Origin: Pohlia nutans
Lineage: Eukaryota; Streptophyta; Bryopsida; Bryales; Mniaceae
Direction: 5' to 3'
Length of the DNA stretch: 64,000 nucleotides
Assembly (NCBI GenBank): GCA_022496805.1
Contig: CM040100.1
Coordinates: 21,171,009 to 21,235,008, forward strand
Positions 9,681 to 21,611 of the stretch are shown one piece after another. Position 1 is the first letter of the stretch, and each line of letters starts with the position of its first letter. A model generated the notes under the pieces. That model was not told the DNA's origin. It saw nothing but the letters and a program-made list of their open reading frames with translations, and searched no databases. The translations under genes and the position numbers were made by a program.

Positions 9681-12600
9681 AGCTAATCTGGATTAATCAG
9701 GTGCTAGCTCCTTCATGAGACAACAATCGAAGAAACACTGCTGAAGTCATGACCAATGCTTATCTGCATTCATTTGCCTGGATGGTGCCGACTGAGATAA
9801 TCCACTATCCAATCCTCCCTGTTTTAAGATAACAAGAGTTGTGCTAGTCGTATCCAAGTAATCAGTCCATGAGAAATTGAACAATGACAGATTATTTCAT
9901 GTTAAAGTTGTAAGTCAGAGGAACTATACCTTTCCCTCGTTTTCTTAACAGTCAACTGAAACCTAACTGTGGTAAAGAATTTGAACTACCGGTAACAGGT
10001 AATTTTGTCAACAAGAATTCTTAACATTTTCCAATTTTTTTAGTTGCTGCGTCAATTTCTGCACGGCCTGCCCCAAACACCAGAAATAGGGTTTTAAATA
10101 TTTTATTTCAATGGTTTGAAGGGTCATAGCATAATAGAGTAATAGTGCAATGGAGCACCCTTTTGAAAACTAGATCGAAACTACATCATTTGTATTCCGT
10201 GAATTTTGGGACTACCCCGTTATTGCCACGTAAACTTAGTTTCTAATTATGGTCCCCTAACGAAAGGGTGTTGGCTCCCATTGCTTTGTTATGCTATAGT
10301 GTGAAGCCAGGGTTTATGGCTTATAAAGATAAATTGATATTTCAGAAAGATATTTCATTTCCCTTGGGAGTTTTTTACTCATGTACACAATTTGACTTGA
10401 AATTTCAAAATATCTTGAGCAAAAATCATAGGAAAACCTATTGAATTCCAAATGTTATTTAAAAGGTTAATAGCTGGTTCAACACTAAATAATGTGTTGA
10501 ATAAAAATATTTTTTATTTTTTTTCCAATTTCGGCACTTAAGATTTTTGTTTTCATCATATTAAGACAAAAGGTTCTGAAAATATAATTTCCAAAATTAT
10601 TTAACTTTCATTTTCTGAATTACTTTGTGCCAGACTAGATATTAAGATCTATAAACCTTTTTTTTTCTCAATGCCACTTTTGAATTGAAAATCAACTTAG
10701 TTTGTCAAATTCATGTTAAATTGCAACAATATACAATGAATCTGAAACCAATTCACCGCCTTTGATGTATTGAGTGGGTCTGCAACACAATTTCAACAGA
10801 TTTCATTGTGCTCAAGTATTTAGGAACTAAAAATCATCATTCAACAAGATTCATTGAATTTTTTTATATATCATATTATTTTATAAAAAATTGCAGTATA
10901 AAATGATAAAATTTATATGCATTAAATATAATATCAATGTCGCATTTGTTCTACACGAAATTGTGCTTTTAAGAGAAATATCAGGGTGGTTGCAAGCTAC
11001 GGTCACCCAAGCTTTTTGTCGCGGTCTACAAATTGGTGCACTTTCCCAATCTTTGGAAAATCATCAATAAATATTGGGATGGAATTTTGTGACGAAACAA
11101 ATTGCATTGTTTCTAGAATTCCAAAGTTAAGATGTCTACCACAATAAAGTTTGCAAAATTCCAATCTTTCTATCCAAATTAAGCATTTCTACTTGGATTT
11201 GGTAGCGTGTTGCTTGTCAAAAGTGCACCTATTTTATGGGAAATGCTACAAGGGGGTCAAATTTGAACTTCAAAAATTTATAGCAACATACCACAAGTGT
11301 GTACAAAGTTACCATATTTTAATTTTTTTGGTATTACGCTTACTTATTTTTTAATAAATTTTTTTGTGATGTTTTTGTTTTTTAAGATTTTCGTGCAGTT
11401 AAAACTTTTTTTTTGGATTTTTTTTTTGGAAATGAAATAATGGTTCAATTTCAGAGGTGGGATATGAAATGCATTTTTCATAAAACCTAGTTAAGGATGT
11501 TATGTAAAAAAGGCTCTAATTACCCCTACTGGGTAAAAAACAAAAAAGGCTGTTGAGTAAAGCCCAAAGTCTTGAAATTAACTTAACAATTGCTAAAGTG
11601 AAAGTATTAGCATAAACCCTATTTGGAATGGTGAAATTTTTGATCTAATTGAAAGTTGAGAGGTGCACATTACAACGCTAGTACATGAGTTGCACGGCCC
11701 TTAGCTGCACAAGCTGCACTCCCCACTTGGTAGATCGTAGCTTGCAATCACCCATCAACAACTTTTTAAATCCATTTTTACTCATATGATGTGATATTTT
11801 TTTTAATGACATTTACAGTGGTTGTTAGTATTTGATATAAAGAGGTCAAAATCTTGAAAAAGTAACATCTACCACAATTGACATTATCAACCTTGATCTC
11901 TTAATAAAAATCATTAATATTGACTTTGGGTGAAAATGTGATAATAAATAGGACTCAATTTACACTTTGACAATGCGATTTTGTATTCCTCTACAACTTC
12001 AAAAAATCATAGTGTTTAACATGGTAATCCAAATGGGCTGAAATCTCTTAGAGTGTTTCAATGAACCCTAAGATTTCTATAGAAAAATTTGACCTCTAAT
12101 TGCAAAAAGATTAGAGGGTCCAAAAAGACTTGAGAATGCAATGCTATCGTTTTGGACAAGCTATTGGCACCTCAAATGTTGATAAAGTTTTACAAAACTT
12201 AAATTGGAGCTTTATGTTATGAAGTAGAAGGGAGCCATGTCTTGTTCCATGCTTAAGTAATTACAAATTTCAATATAGGGTATGAGGCTTCAAACATGAT
12301 TTTGGATTTTTTAATTTGGAAATTAGAATATGTACCCTAAATGAAAGTCGATCACTACAATGTATAAAAGGGCATCATGTATTTTTTGGAGAAATATACC
12401 CTACATTAAGCCATATTTTTATTTTTTCCAAAAAATAGTCTCTAAACTAGTTGTCAGATTGCACGTGTGAAAGTAGTCTTGAAAATAGCGTACACCAATA
12501 ATCTTGTGTAACGTTTTGGCAGAGATTGTAACAAAAAGAGTTGGAGTCACTGCTTTGTGCCAAATGAGTCAAGTGAACCGTCTTTTTAGCACGTTTGCAT

Positions 12601-12896
12601 CAAAGTTGATTATAAATAAAGAGATCCAACTTTTTTTGCTTATTCCGAATGGTTATTTTGTTTGTGCAATGTTGATAAACTACAATCACTTTTACTTTCC
12701 GATATTAACTATGTGGAAATGTACTAAATGAAAGAATTTTTTTCAATCTTCTGAGACCTTGTAAAACTCATACACTTAATAAAGAGCATGACCAAGTTCA
12801 CAAGCCTTTTACTGAAATATTTGTGCACATTGTTTTGATTGCCCTTTTGGAAGATGTAAATTCTATCACAAATGTGAAATATGGTAATAGATAATA
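9681..12896. other. AT-rich spacer with no recognisable gene
   Basis: Apart from the MITE at 10125-10299, no ORF with codon structure or a recognisable domain was seen on either strand. Poly-T runs and short AT-rich direct repeats dominate. Probably old decayed transposon DNA. Confidence 0.6.
10125..10299. mobile_element. MITE with CATAGCATAA ends
   Basis: The ends CATAGCATAATAGAG...GAGCACCCTTTT and AAGGGTG...GTTATGCTATAG form an imperfect inverted repeat of about 40 bp. It is the same family as 39278-39491 inside IFT121; both share an internal segment reading TTAGTTTCTAATTATGGTCCC in one orientation. Confidence 0.6.
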
Positions 12897-13518
12897 TTAA
12901 CCCCTAACTGCTCAACCATGCATAATCGGCCTGATGTACAGAATGACAGTGCCATAACTTTTTCATCCACTGCTTTTTACTATGTGGGATTTTTTACAAG
13001 GAACTTGGAGTAGATACGGTTGTGGGCTTGAAACCGTATGTGTGAAATTGAATGCTCTGATTTTTTGGAAGGCATGCATGTCTAAAGTGTTTCCATTTCC
13101 ATCCAAAAAGTTGTGGACTTGTGAGATGAAATTTGGTGTGGAGCAAGCATTTGTTTTGATGATAGTGTGATGAACTGAAGATTTTGAGGATGATTAGTAA
13201 TGAAGTTCATGCAAAATAGTTCCTGCCCGGGGTAGATGGGCGTGCTTTTGGCGGTTCCACTGACACAAAATTCATTTGAAATCACTTGTTGCAACTAATG
13301 CGCATAACCTCGATTCAAACAAAATGCACACTTGTCAAGCATCCAAACGAGGACATAGAGACTGGCAGAATACACAATAAATGCAAAGTTCATGCGTTTG
13401 CAAACAAATATGGCCGCAACTCCAACTATATTGCATACTAAAAAAATTAAGGAAAGATTTTCTTTTACAATAGATTGCAAAGGTATGATCAGTAATTTTA
13501 GGGTGATTTCAAACTGCA

Positions 13519-14485
13519 ATGTCGAGCTCTGCAAGTACGGATCGGGGACAACTGATTCAAGTGGCAGAAGGAATTCTAAGTTTTTGGCTCCAGGAAGAAG
13601 GATATAGTGAATCTGCATATCACCGTCTCTTGAACTTGCTTGACGAAGAGTTGCTACTGAAGTTGCCATTGAAGCAGGGGTTGAAAAAAAAACGCTCGCC
13701 CGCAGGGTTACGATTTCTTTGGCATATTCATGCAGCCAATGCACTTGGTTGGAAGTCTCGGAGGTCAGAGGGGAGCGCCAGAGGATTCTCTGCATCGATC
13801 AATACATTCCTGCGGCAAGAGTGGTGGCCAGATGTTCAAGCAAGTACCACAATCACCACTAGGGCTGGCAGCGCTGCAAGAGCCCGAATCGAATCCGCTG
13901 CAAGAGTCCGAATTGAATCCGCTGCTAGAGATCGAAGTGCAGACAGAGGTCGAAGTGCAGACAGGGACAGTGCTGAATTCGGATTGCATGCAGAAAGAAG
14001 TGGTTGCGATGGAAGTGCCAGCAGCAATGAAAGACCTGCAAAACAATGTCGGAGGTGTTGACTGTGGTTTAAGGTCATCACAGGAACCTGAAAATGAGAG
14101 TGAGGCGGCGGACGGCTGGCTAGAGGGCCAAAGCGATTCCTTTTGCAGTAGCAGCGGCTCAGAACTAGAGAGATTGATGGCAACGGAGGGAGAGGAAGAG
14201 ACTGGCGAAGGAATGGAAAGCAGTGTTGGAGCTAGTCAAGCTGTGGTAGGACGGAAAAGAATAAGGGAGCTGGCGCGAGAAATCGGGAGGGCGCGGCGTG
14301 CCAGCGCTTCAAAATTGTTAGATTCCCACACGCTGGATGGACGAGCTGCCAAGCTTGCGGGGGAGCCAGATTTGGACGTGCAGGAGCGCGCCGCACTTGA
14401 AGGGGACGTGCATGCATCTGCACGCCGTGGGAGGAAGGGAAAGGGCGGTTCAGCGGAGAGTTCGCAACTGCCAGTTCGAAGACGG
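13519..14485 (+). CDS. Acidic ORF(s) upstream of the piggyBac transposase, possible first exon
   Basis: Two overlapping frames are open. Frame one (13519-14061) begins MSSSASTDRGQL with a helical LLNLLDEELLLKLPL stretch and then becomes Ser/Arg-rich. Frame two (13730-14485) is acidic, with repeats such as LQEPESNPLQESELN and EVQTEVEVQTG, and ends at the donor CGG|GTAATG in phase 0. The frames meet at an A9 run near 13684-13692, where one fewer A would fuse them. A phase-0 junction to the acceptor at 17066 is possible, and acidic N-terminal regions are usual in piggyBac transposases. The 2.6-kb intron is inferred, not shown. Confidence 0.4.
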
Positions 14486-17065
14486 GTAATGTTTTCAGTA
14501 AATCTCATTTGCTTATGAGAATAGAAAATCCAGAGAATTGTTTCATGATTGGGTATTCGCAGTTGCCCGATGCAGATTCCATTCTTTATTTACCTCGGAA
14601 CTCTGACATAGTTTATGCAGAGACAGACATAAACTAAGCACGATGTCAGATATAAACTAATCACGATGACAGCATAAACTAATCTGACATAAACTAATCA
14701 CGATGGCAGCATAAACATCAGCAGAGGTAGACATAAACTAAGCACGATGTCAAATTCCATTCATTATTTACCTCTCTGCTTAGTTTATGCTGCCATTGGC
14801 AGTCTTTGATGTGATGGAATCTGCATCGTGCATTCGTGATGGAATCTGCAACCATAGATCTGTGACATGCTTCCACAGTTGATTCTGACTCCGTCACTCA
14901 CTGTAGTTGGTCAGGAGCTTTGAACCTCACTGGCTTGCTCGGAATCCTTACTTGAATATGATTGCCGTGCCTCACTGGCCTGGCCTGGCTGGGACTTTGA
15001 AATATTATAAGTTACATGTATCTAGAGAATGTCAGTCTCCAATCAGATTGATTCCACTGGGTTGGTTGTACAGTACTACGTGCATGACGGAGTGACGGAC
15101 TCTCTCTCTCTAACTTAGAACCGCAATCATGTTCATGTGTAAATTTGAAAGTGAATTATTGAATCCTTGGTGTTTCAGTTATTTTTAAAAAAAACTTGCA
15201 AGAGTCGGTGTTTTAGTTTTTTAAATTGGACCGAACAACAACCGAGTAAAGTTACTGAGGCCGATCATTCTTTTAAAAAAAAAATCACTGTTTCTTCGAC
15301 AACATGGTGTTCCAATTCATTTTTCAATAAGGGACTTCATGTTTCTATATTATTATTATTTTTTGACACTAGAGAAAACATTATTTTAGTGATTTGCAAC
15401 CGATGATATCTTTTGATGAGAATTCCAAAAAATTCATGTAGCACATAAGGTCGAGACACCTATAACCGATCAAATAAGATGTGTACTATGCTTGGGATAG
15501 ATGAATCGATATTTTGATTATTTTCCTCTTTTAGCACTACAAAAATTAGGAAGTTTTCATATTTAATTATGTTTTTTTGATAATTATTTGAATAAGTACA
15601 ATTTTTTTTTTAAGTGCAAAGTTGTAGGAGTACCTAAAACCGATCATGTGCTGTAATGTACAAATGAGGTACATCTTCCCTTTCAAAATCTAGAAATTAG
15701 GCCTAATCGGTTTTGGGTACCTGGTCGGGAATGGGTGTCTCAACTTTACTTTGTAACGTATTGAATTATTTTTACACGATCCCTTAGGCAATTAAAGATT
15801 AGTTAAATATTATCTGGGAATCATGTGCTAGAATATTTAGTCACATATTATGTGAAATTTTTTTGAGACTAAGAGGAAATGATGAAGAATGAAAGTTGTG
15901 GAAGATTTAGTCTAGTGTGACTAATGTGACTAATGCCAACTAGGGCATTAGTCACATTAGGCACACTAGACTAAATCTTCAACAAAACTCACAAATGGAT
16001 TCTAAAATGTCTGAATTAATTCCTACAAAAAAATTGAATTCCTACAAAATGTCTGGATTAATTCAAACATGTGTAAAAGTCCAAACATGTGTAGAAGCTG
16101 CGTAAAATCCAAACATGTGTAAAAGTTGACTTGCTTTTCAAGTCCTATAAGTCTAAATCTCAGTGAGGTATGAAACTCTCAACCGTACAATATTGTAGTG
16201 TGCATGTTGTAGATGGTGTGAAAAACATTTGGGGTCATTTGACCGTATAGATTGAAGATTATAATGTTTTAGTGTTGAAAAAGATGCTGAAATATTCTTA
16301 AAAACACAGTTGGAGGTGAAATTCGATTTCTAAACCTACTCAAATGAAAAAAAATTAAAATAGAAAGTGATTCAAACCAAAAGACAAACACTTAGGTGAA
16401 AAAAATCTCATTCAATTGACTCATTGTGTCTGCAAAATTGTTTTTAAATGTCAAAAACGAGTGAAAACAGTAGCAAAAAATCACATCTATGTCTGAACCT
16501 CCCTCTACTAAAATGCTTCTCAGTCACTCATAGACTCTTGGATTCATATGAAATTATATTCTTACAAACAAGACTGGTATGCGCAACTTTTCCAGCAAAA
16601 ATTATTGAAAACGGACCATGTATGAAGAAGTTATAAGCTGCCAAAGTTCATTGTAATGCAAAAATGTCTGGATTTTGAACTTCGAAATGCTCCCAATCAT
16701 TCAAAACAACTTGGATTAACATGAAAATTTTACCACAATAACTAGGCTTTATTGGAAACAAAACCCAACAATTTTTATTGAAAACAAACATTTGATGAGA
16801 AAAATACAAACCCCCGAAGTTGCAGCCATCATAATGCAGTGAGGTGAACTCAAATTGAACCTGTGAACTTTGAATGGCTCTCAAAAACTCGGTAAATTTT
16901 GGATTGATCTGAAAATTTTACCACTAAAACTAGACTAATATGCGCAACTTTCCCAACAAGTTTTATTGAATTTGGACATTGGATGCAAAAGTTAGTGCAC
17001 TTTGAATTTTACTGCCACACTATGAGAGGACACTTTTAACCGTTTTTGGTTTTCCTACCTTACAG
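14486..17065. other. AT-rich interval (putative transposase intron) with local repeats
   Basis: No gene was recognised. Near 14620-14750 there are three or four copies of a unit like ACATAAACTAAGCACGATG, flanked by inverted copies of GATGCAGATTCCAT (about 14569 and 14812). 16010-16130 holds short ATGTGTAAAAGTCC direct repeats. 16540-17000 holds two or three degenerate copies of a block containing ATGCGCAACTTT and TTTTATTGAA. A strong palindrome is listed separately. Confidence 0.5.
15901..15980. repeat. 80-bp near-perfect palindrome
   Basis: Arms 15901-15937 and 15944-15980 pair at 36 of 37 positions around a 6-nt AACTAG loop. Transcribed, this would be a stable hairpin. Within the arms, GTGACTAAT is itself partly repeated. 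It may be a minimal foldback element or a small-RNA precursor. Confidence 0.8.
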
Positions 17066-18760
17066 CCAAGCACCCAGAGTGGGCATGGAAGAGGGGTGGC
17101 CAGCGTACAAGCACACATTGCCGCTGCCACTAGGGGCCGAGGCAGAGGCCGAAGCAGAGGACGAGGTAGAAGCCGTGGCCAAGGTGTCCCCAAAAAGCCA
17201 AAGTGGTCGGAGTTTGCGGAAGAGACATGGAATCAAGAATCATCAAATTACAGTCATTCCAACATCAATTTTACAGGTCAGCCGCCTGGACATAGTCATC
17301 CTTTCCGGGACTTTCCTTCGCCGTTGCTTATCTTTGAACGATTCTTTACTCTTATCACGTTGGGCAAGATTTGTAAAGAGTCTAATAGATATGCGGCAAC
17401 ACTAAATGGCAATGGCAATCCACGGGGAGGGGTTAATTGGTGGAGGTTGGATGTTGATGAATTACGAGCATGGATTGGAATATCTATGCTTATGGGAGTC
17501 AAGATATTACCTAACCATCATGCCTATTGGAAGTCTTCATCACCATTTCTACATTGCACTACAATTTCATCTTGCATGTCGCGTCAAAGGTTTGAAAAGA
17601 TAAGTGCATGTTTGCACATAGTTGATGATCGTTTTTTGCCCACTAATAGGGAACATCCCAATCATGACAAATTGGGTAAGCTAAAGTGGTTGTTGACTAA
17701 ATTGCGGTCGAAGTGCAAAGAGAATTGGCACTTAGGTCAAATGGTAGCCATTGATGAACTAATGGTCCGATACAAAGGTAAGTACTGCCCCATTCGGCAG
17801 TACTTACCAAAGAAACCTTGTAAATGGGGGATAAAGGTTTGGTGTATCGTAGATGCCAGTAGGAAATATGTCTATGATTTTGAAGTTTATACTGGCTCCA
17901 CTTTGCGGAATACATTGCGAAGGGCGGGTCCGGGTGAGGCAAAGACTGGATATGAGGTGGTGCAAAACTTGATGTCAAGTTTGCATCATCGTGGCCACAT
18001 GGTTTTCATGGATAACTTCTTCACTAGTGTCAAGTTATTGGTAGACATGTTAGAACTTGGCACTTTTGGAACCGGAACGGTGAGGTCACATAGAATAGGA
18101 TTGCCACAAGCTTTAGCGGATAAGAGTCTGTGGCAAAAGGAGCCTCAAGGTAGCATAGGTTGGAGGATGCATCGCACTGGGAAAATTGCATGTGTCACAT
18201 GGGTTGACAAAAAACCTGTACTTCTATTGTCAACCCATGCCAACCCTCTCTCTATCGATCCATTACATCCCGAGACAGTGCCACGACAACAAGGGAGCCT
18301 AAGGATGCAAATTCCCACCTCACCAATTTTGAAGGCCTACACAAAGTGGATGAGGGGGGTTGACGTATCTGACCAATTGAGAGGAGAATACTCTTGCCAA
18401 GTGCGATCGCATAAGTGGTGGCATCGCCTATTCTTTTTCCTCTTAGATACCTCAAGGGTGAATTCATGGATCATTCATAAGTCTTGTAGCCGCCAAGGAG
18501 GAAAGAAGGCTTTAGAACATGTTGACTTCACAATGGAACTTGCGGCGGCTCTAATGTTGAATTGGGGGATGCGAAGAGGCACAATTTCAACATTCAATCG
18601 GCGACCGGGTGTTCATTCATTAGTGAAAGGTGATAAACGTCGTGTATGTCGGCATTGCCATGGGAAAACTTTGACAAGGTTTTTTTGTCCACAATGTGGC
18701 GATGTTTCTATGCACTTGGGTGATTGTTTTTCACGGTGCCACTTTCCACTTTGCAAATAG
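17066..18760 (+). CDS. piggyBac-family DDD transposase
   Basis: An uninterrupted 564-codon exon opens after the acceptor CCTACCTTACAG. The usual piggyBac catalytic acidic residues are all present: Asp in VAIDELMV (17753), Asp in VFMDNFF (18011) and the GVDVSDQL pair (18362 and 18371). Other family marks are YKGKYCPIRQYLPKKP, WGIKVW, TGTVRSHR and KAYTKWMRGVD. The C-terminus holds a Cys/His-rich zinc-binding domain (CRHCHGK, FFCPQCG, CFSRCHFPLC) that binds the terminal repeats in this family. The N-terminus is Arg/Gly-rich (RGRGRGRSRGRGRSRG), followed by KKPKW. It would excise DNA at TTAA and reinsert without a footprint. There is no stop or frameshift, so it may be functional or recently active. 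The true start codon is uncertain because the first exon is not proven. Confidence 0.9.
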   Translation, partial: PSTQSGHGRGVASVQAHIAAATRGRGRGRSRGRGRSRGQGVPKKPKWSEFAEETWNQESSNYSHSNINFTGQPPGHSHPFRDFPSPLLIFERFFTLITLGKICKESNRYAATLNGNGNPRGGVNWWRLDVDELRAWIGISMLMGVKILPNHHAYWKSSSPFLHCTTISSCMSRQRFEKISACLHIVDDRFLPTNREHPNHDKLGKLKWLLTKLRSKCKENWHLGQMVAIDELMVRYKGKYCPIRQYLPKKPCKWGIKVWCIVDASRKYVYDFEVYTGSTLRNTLRRAGPGEAKTGYEVVQNLMSSLHHRGHMVFMDNFFTSVKLLVDMLELGTFGTGTVRSHRIGLPQALADKSLWQKEPQGSIGWRMHRTGKIACVTWVDKKPVLLLSTHANPLSIDPLHPETVPRQQGSLRMQIPTSPILKAYTKWMRGVDVSDQLRGEYSCQVRSHKWWHRLFFFLLDTSRVNSWIIHKSCSRQGGKKALEHVDFTMELAAALMLNWGMRRGTISTFNRRPGVHSLVKGDKRRVCRHCHGKTLTRFFCPQCGDVSMHLGDCFSRCHFPLCK

Positions 18761-18862
18761 TGACATCACTCAAAGGAGGACACGGTAAGCTCTAATTCTT
18801 TGTTTGGCATTTGCAATAAGGCTCATTTTTATTGGCTTATTGATTTATTCTTGCAAGGTTGT

Positions 18863-19082
18863 TACACTAAACGGGTAGATTAATGTTAAATACACTAATT
18901 TACATAAACATGTTGTAAGTTTTTACTGTTGATCAATTTCTTAATCCTTTATATTGGTCAAGATGGGGATCTTTCAATAGTATTGGAATCAATGTCTTTG
19001 GTACATTTTTTTGTCGAGAGTAAAAATATATAATATTTTCAAATCTTATAATTATCTAACACTAATCTACCTATTTAGTGTA
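18863..19082. mobile_element. 220-bp MITE with 25-bp TIRs (TA-type)
   Basis: 18863-18887 and 19058-19082 are inverted repeats matching at 22 of 25 bases (tip TACACTAAA). TA at both ends suggests a Stowaway-like element. It lies 100 bp after the piggyBac stop codon. Confidence 0.7.
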
Positions 19083-19625
19083 GTTAAATTTTATACGCAA
19101 AATGGAAGTTACGGTTGCCTCACCAACACTTCCCGAATTGGCAGTGGCCAATGGACGGTGGATGGCGGCCAGTGAGTCCGGAATTGTGTGGATAGGTGGA
19201 ACAGGCCATCACAGCCAAGTGGGCCGAGGACAAGGGAATACCAGTGACTGTCGTAAACCCTGCGGCTTCGCTGGAAGTCAAGAACTGCCGAGCGGGAACT
19301 GCGGAGCTGGAACTGAACGTGCTGGAAGGTGCTGGAACTTCACGACGTAATTGAGCTGGAACTCAACGTAATTGTTTCACTGGGTATCATTATATTGATA
19401 CAGTCAAATTTCCTTTCTACTTGTTTTAGTGGACACAAATGAATCTTCATCAGATTTGTACAGGTACTTCCTTGTGCTTTCTGTATTTTCATTTCTGGCA
19501 TGTTCTAGTTGACATTCAGAACACCTTGCTCTGGGAGACAAGTATCTTTGGAAATGGAAGATGATTGAGATGTTTTGGTATTTTGGTATAATTCTCTTGT
19601 CTAAAGCCACGAGGTGCATTTGCAG

Positions 19626-20257
19626 GCTCAGTGTGAGTGACGTTGAAGGTGAAGAAAATGATGTTGTAGAATTGGAGAAGAGCAATGTTCTTCTTAAGGG
19701 TCCTACTGGTTCTGGTGCGTTTGAAATCCTGTTGCTTACTAACTTCTATTGCCATTCAAGTCTTAGTCCAAAGTTTGAGTTTATTTTCTCCTAGGTCAAT
19801 CAATGGTTGCCAGTACATACGCAAACAATACAAGCCAAGAGATACTAACTTTTGATTCATCTGTGTCAGGAAAAACTCTGCTTGCCAAAACCTTGGCCAG
19901 ATTTGTAAACGTACCTTTTGTCGTTGCTGATGCTACAACCCTCACTCAGGTGACCTTCTCACATCACTGGTTTCAAGGTTTTGAGCTAAAGGAATAGCTC
20001 AAAAAAGAAATTCCTTCAGTCTTGCTTTCCTCAAGGCCTGAGGTAGAAGATAAGTTCGAAGATTCTGCTTCGTTTTGCCAGTTCTGGGTGAATGACTTTG
20101 TCTACTAGTTACATAGATATCATACAGTTTGTCCTTGTAACTATGGCATTTTACTAAGCTAGTGTGGGGATTATTGATAGTCATAATGTTCTTTGGCCAT
20201 GTACAGGCAGGATATGTAGGAGAGGATGTTCAGTCCATTCTTTACAAACTCTTGATG
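19626..20257 (+). pseudogene. ClpX ATPase fragment (three exons)
   Basis: Exons 19626-19714, 19870-19949 and 20217-20257 join in phase to a stretch that is plainly ClpX, the AAA+ unfoldase of the mitochondrial/plastid ClpXP protease: ELEKSNVLLKGPTGSGKT (Walker A), [32 protein letters not shown]. Conserved exons upstream (zinc finger) and downstream (Walker B, sensor and C-terminal domain) were not found. The copy is therefore a truncated duplicate of about 70 codons although its exons have no stops. It could have been carried here by a transposon. Confidence 0.8.
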
Positions 20258-21349
20258 GTACGTTTATCATTTACCGGTACTCATTGTCATTCCATCATTG
20301 TTCAATGTTTCCTTGTTCATAGCTCCCTGCATGACCCTCTTTATCATGTTTGAGCTATAAGGTACTGCTTTCAGTCAGTGGAATTGTAGTGGATTTTGGA
20401 GGTCGTTGGAAAATGATGCGTTTTGATGTCTGACAAATCTGCTACTAATTGGGCAGACTGTCGTGTGTGTTACAGTCGCTAGGATTTTGGGCAGTTTAAC
20501 GGATGCTTGTGGAGGTTACTGTTGCAGAATTCCATATCGGGACTTCTGTATGCAGCTTCCTGAGGCAAAGTTCAGAAAAATTTTGTGCAAGACTCTGGTG
20601 GTTCTGTTTGACAAAAGGTTCTGGAGGCGATTCATGGCGTCGGCAACCGGGATAATTTTGAGCTGCCGAGAAGCGTCGGAAGCGAGTTGAAGCAGGACAG
20701 AAGTGACCGGCGCTATCTAGAGGGAGGAAGAGGAGCCAACTACACTTCAGCTGAAGCTCTGACAGCTAGCTTCTTAAGTGGATAAGCCACGCCTGCCCCG
20801 GCTCGCTTCCCACACTTCAGATTGTAGGGCAGCATGCGCATTGATGATTTATCATCCACCTAGAGTTGCAGAACTGTGTACAGTCCACAAATTTTCATTC
20901 TTGGGGTTAGCGTAGTTGGGCAGCCCGTTCACAAGAATTTTGAAATTCTATTTTGTACCACACTAAATGCAAACTTCATATTTTCCATCTTGTGAACTAT
21001 TTCTTGAAGCAAAAAAATCTCCCTTACCACACACATCGTCAAGCACATGAAAAATTATTTCTGCAGATTTTACAAATTTTTATGTATGTGTATTTCTGCA
21101 TATACTAGCAAAATGCCTTCCTGCCCGTCCAAAGTCAACGGCAATTTCAGCCGGTCAAACACTAAGATCTCTCAATCTGCAGATTGAAAATGACCTTGCC
21201 GATTCTTACATGAATGTATCATCACATTCTCATCAAATCCTACGGTTCGATGTGTAAATACAAAATTGAATATCCCACAATTTGGAAAACAAAATTTTGA
21301 CCAAAACAACACTTTTTGCTAATCGGGGAACGCTGAGGACGTTTAGGGG
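20258..21349. other. Non-coding interval ending in a TTAA-type terminus
   Basis: No ClpX exon continues here. 20690-20830 is locally GC-rich but shows no recognisable product. 21341-21353 reads GTTTAGGGG-TTAA, a right-hand piggyBac-type end without an obvious nearby partner. Confidence 0.45.
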
Positions 21350-21564
21350 TTAAATGAATAAACTAAAGTTTTGACTGCACAAATTCTATATAATTTGATG
21401 GATACATTTTCGTCCAATACATCATGTAAAATTATCATCCAAATTGTATCATCCATTTATGTTTATCATCTAATTTTATTCAAATATTGGCATTTGTATT
21501 TATCATTCATAAATATTGTTTGTGAATCTATTTTATAATATATGTTTCAATACTTTCAGCAAAG

Positions 21565-21582
21565 TATATATATATATATATA
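21565..21582. repeat. (TA)n microsatellite
   Basis: A short uninterrupted TA run. Likely simple slippage. Confidence 0.9.
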
Positions 21583-21611
21583 ACCATTTGTTATACAATA
21601 TAGACTATTAA

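Larger units (their letters stand above)
12901..21349. mobile_element. Possible full-length piggyBac element (uncertain boundaries)
   Basis: TTAA at 12897-12900 precedes CCCCTAACTG and TTAA at 21350-21353 follows TTTAGGGG. The shared tip CCCCTAA is that of the TTAA-type MITEs in this window, and the only transposase in the window lies between the two. The span (8.4 kb) is long for piggyBac, and the two ends could instead belong to two separate MITE relics. If real, the element would carry the ClpX fragment at 19626-20257. Confidence 0.25.

Noticed and set aside
13295..13795. A 166-codon minus-strand ORF upstream of the transposase
   Set aside because: Hydrophobic stretches without a recognisable fold, and it lies partly over the plus-strand acidic ORFs.
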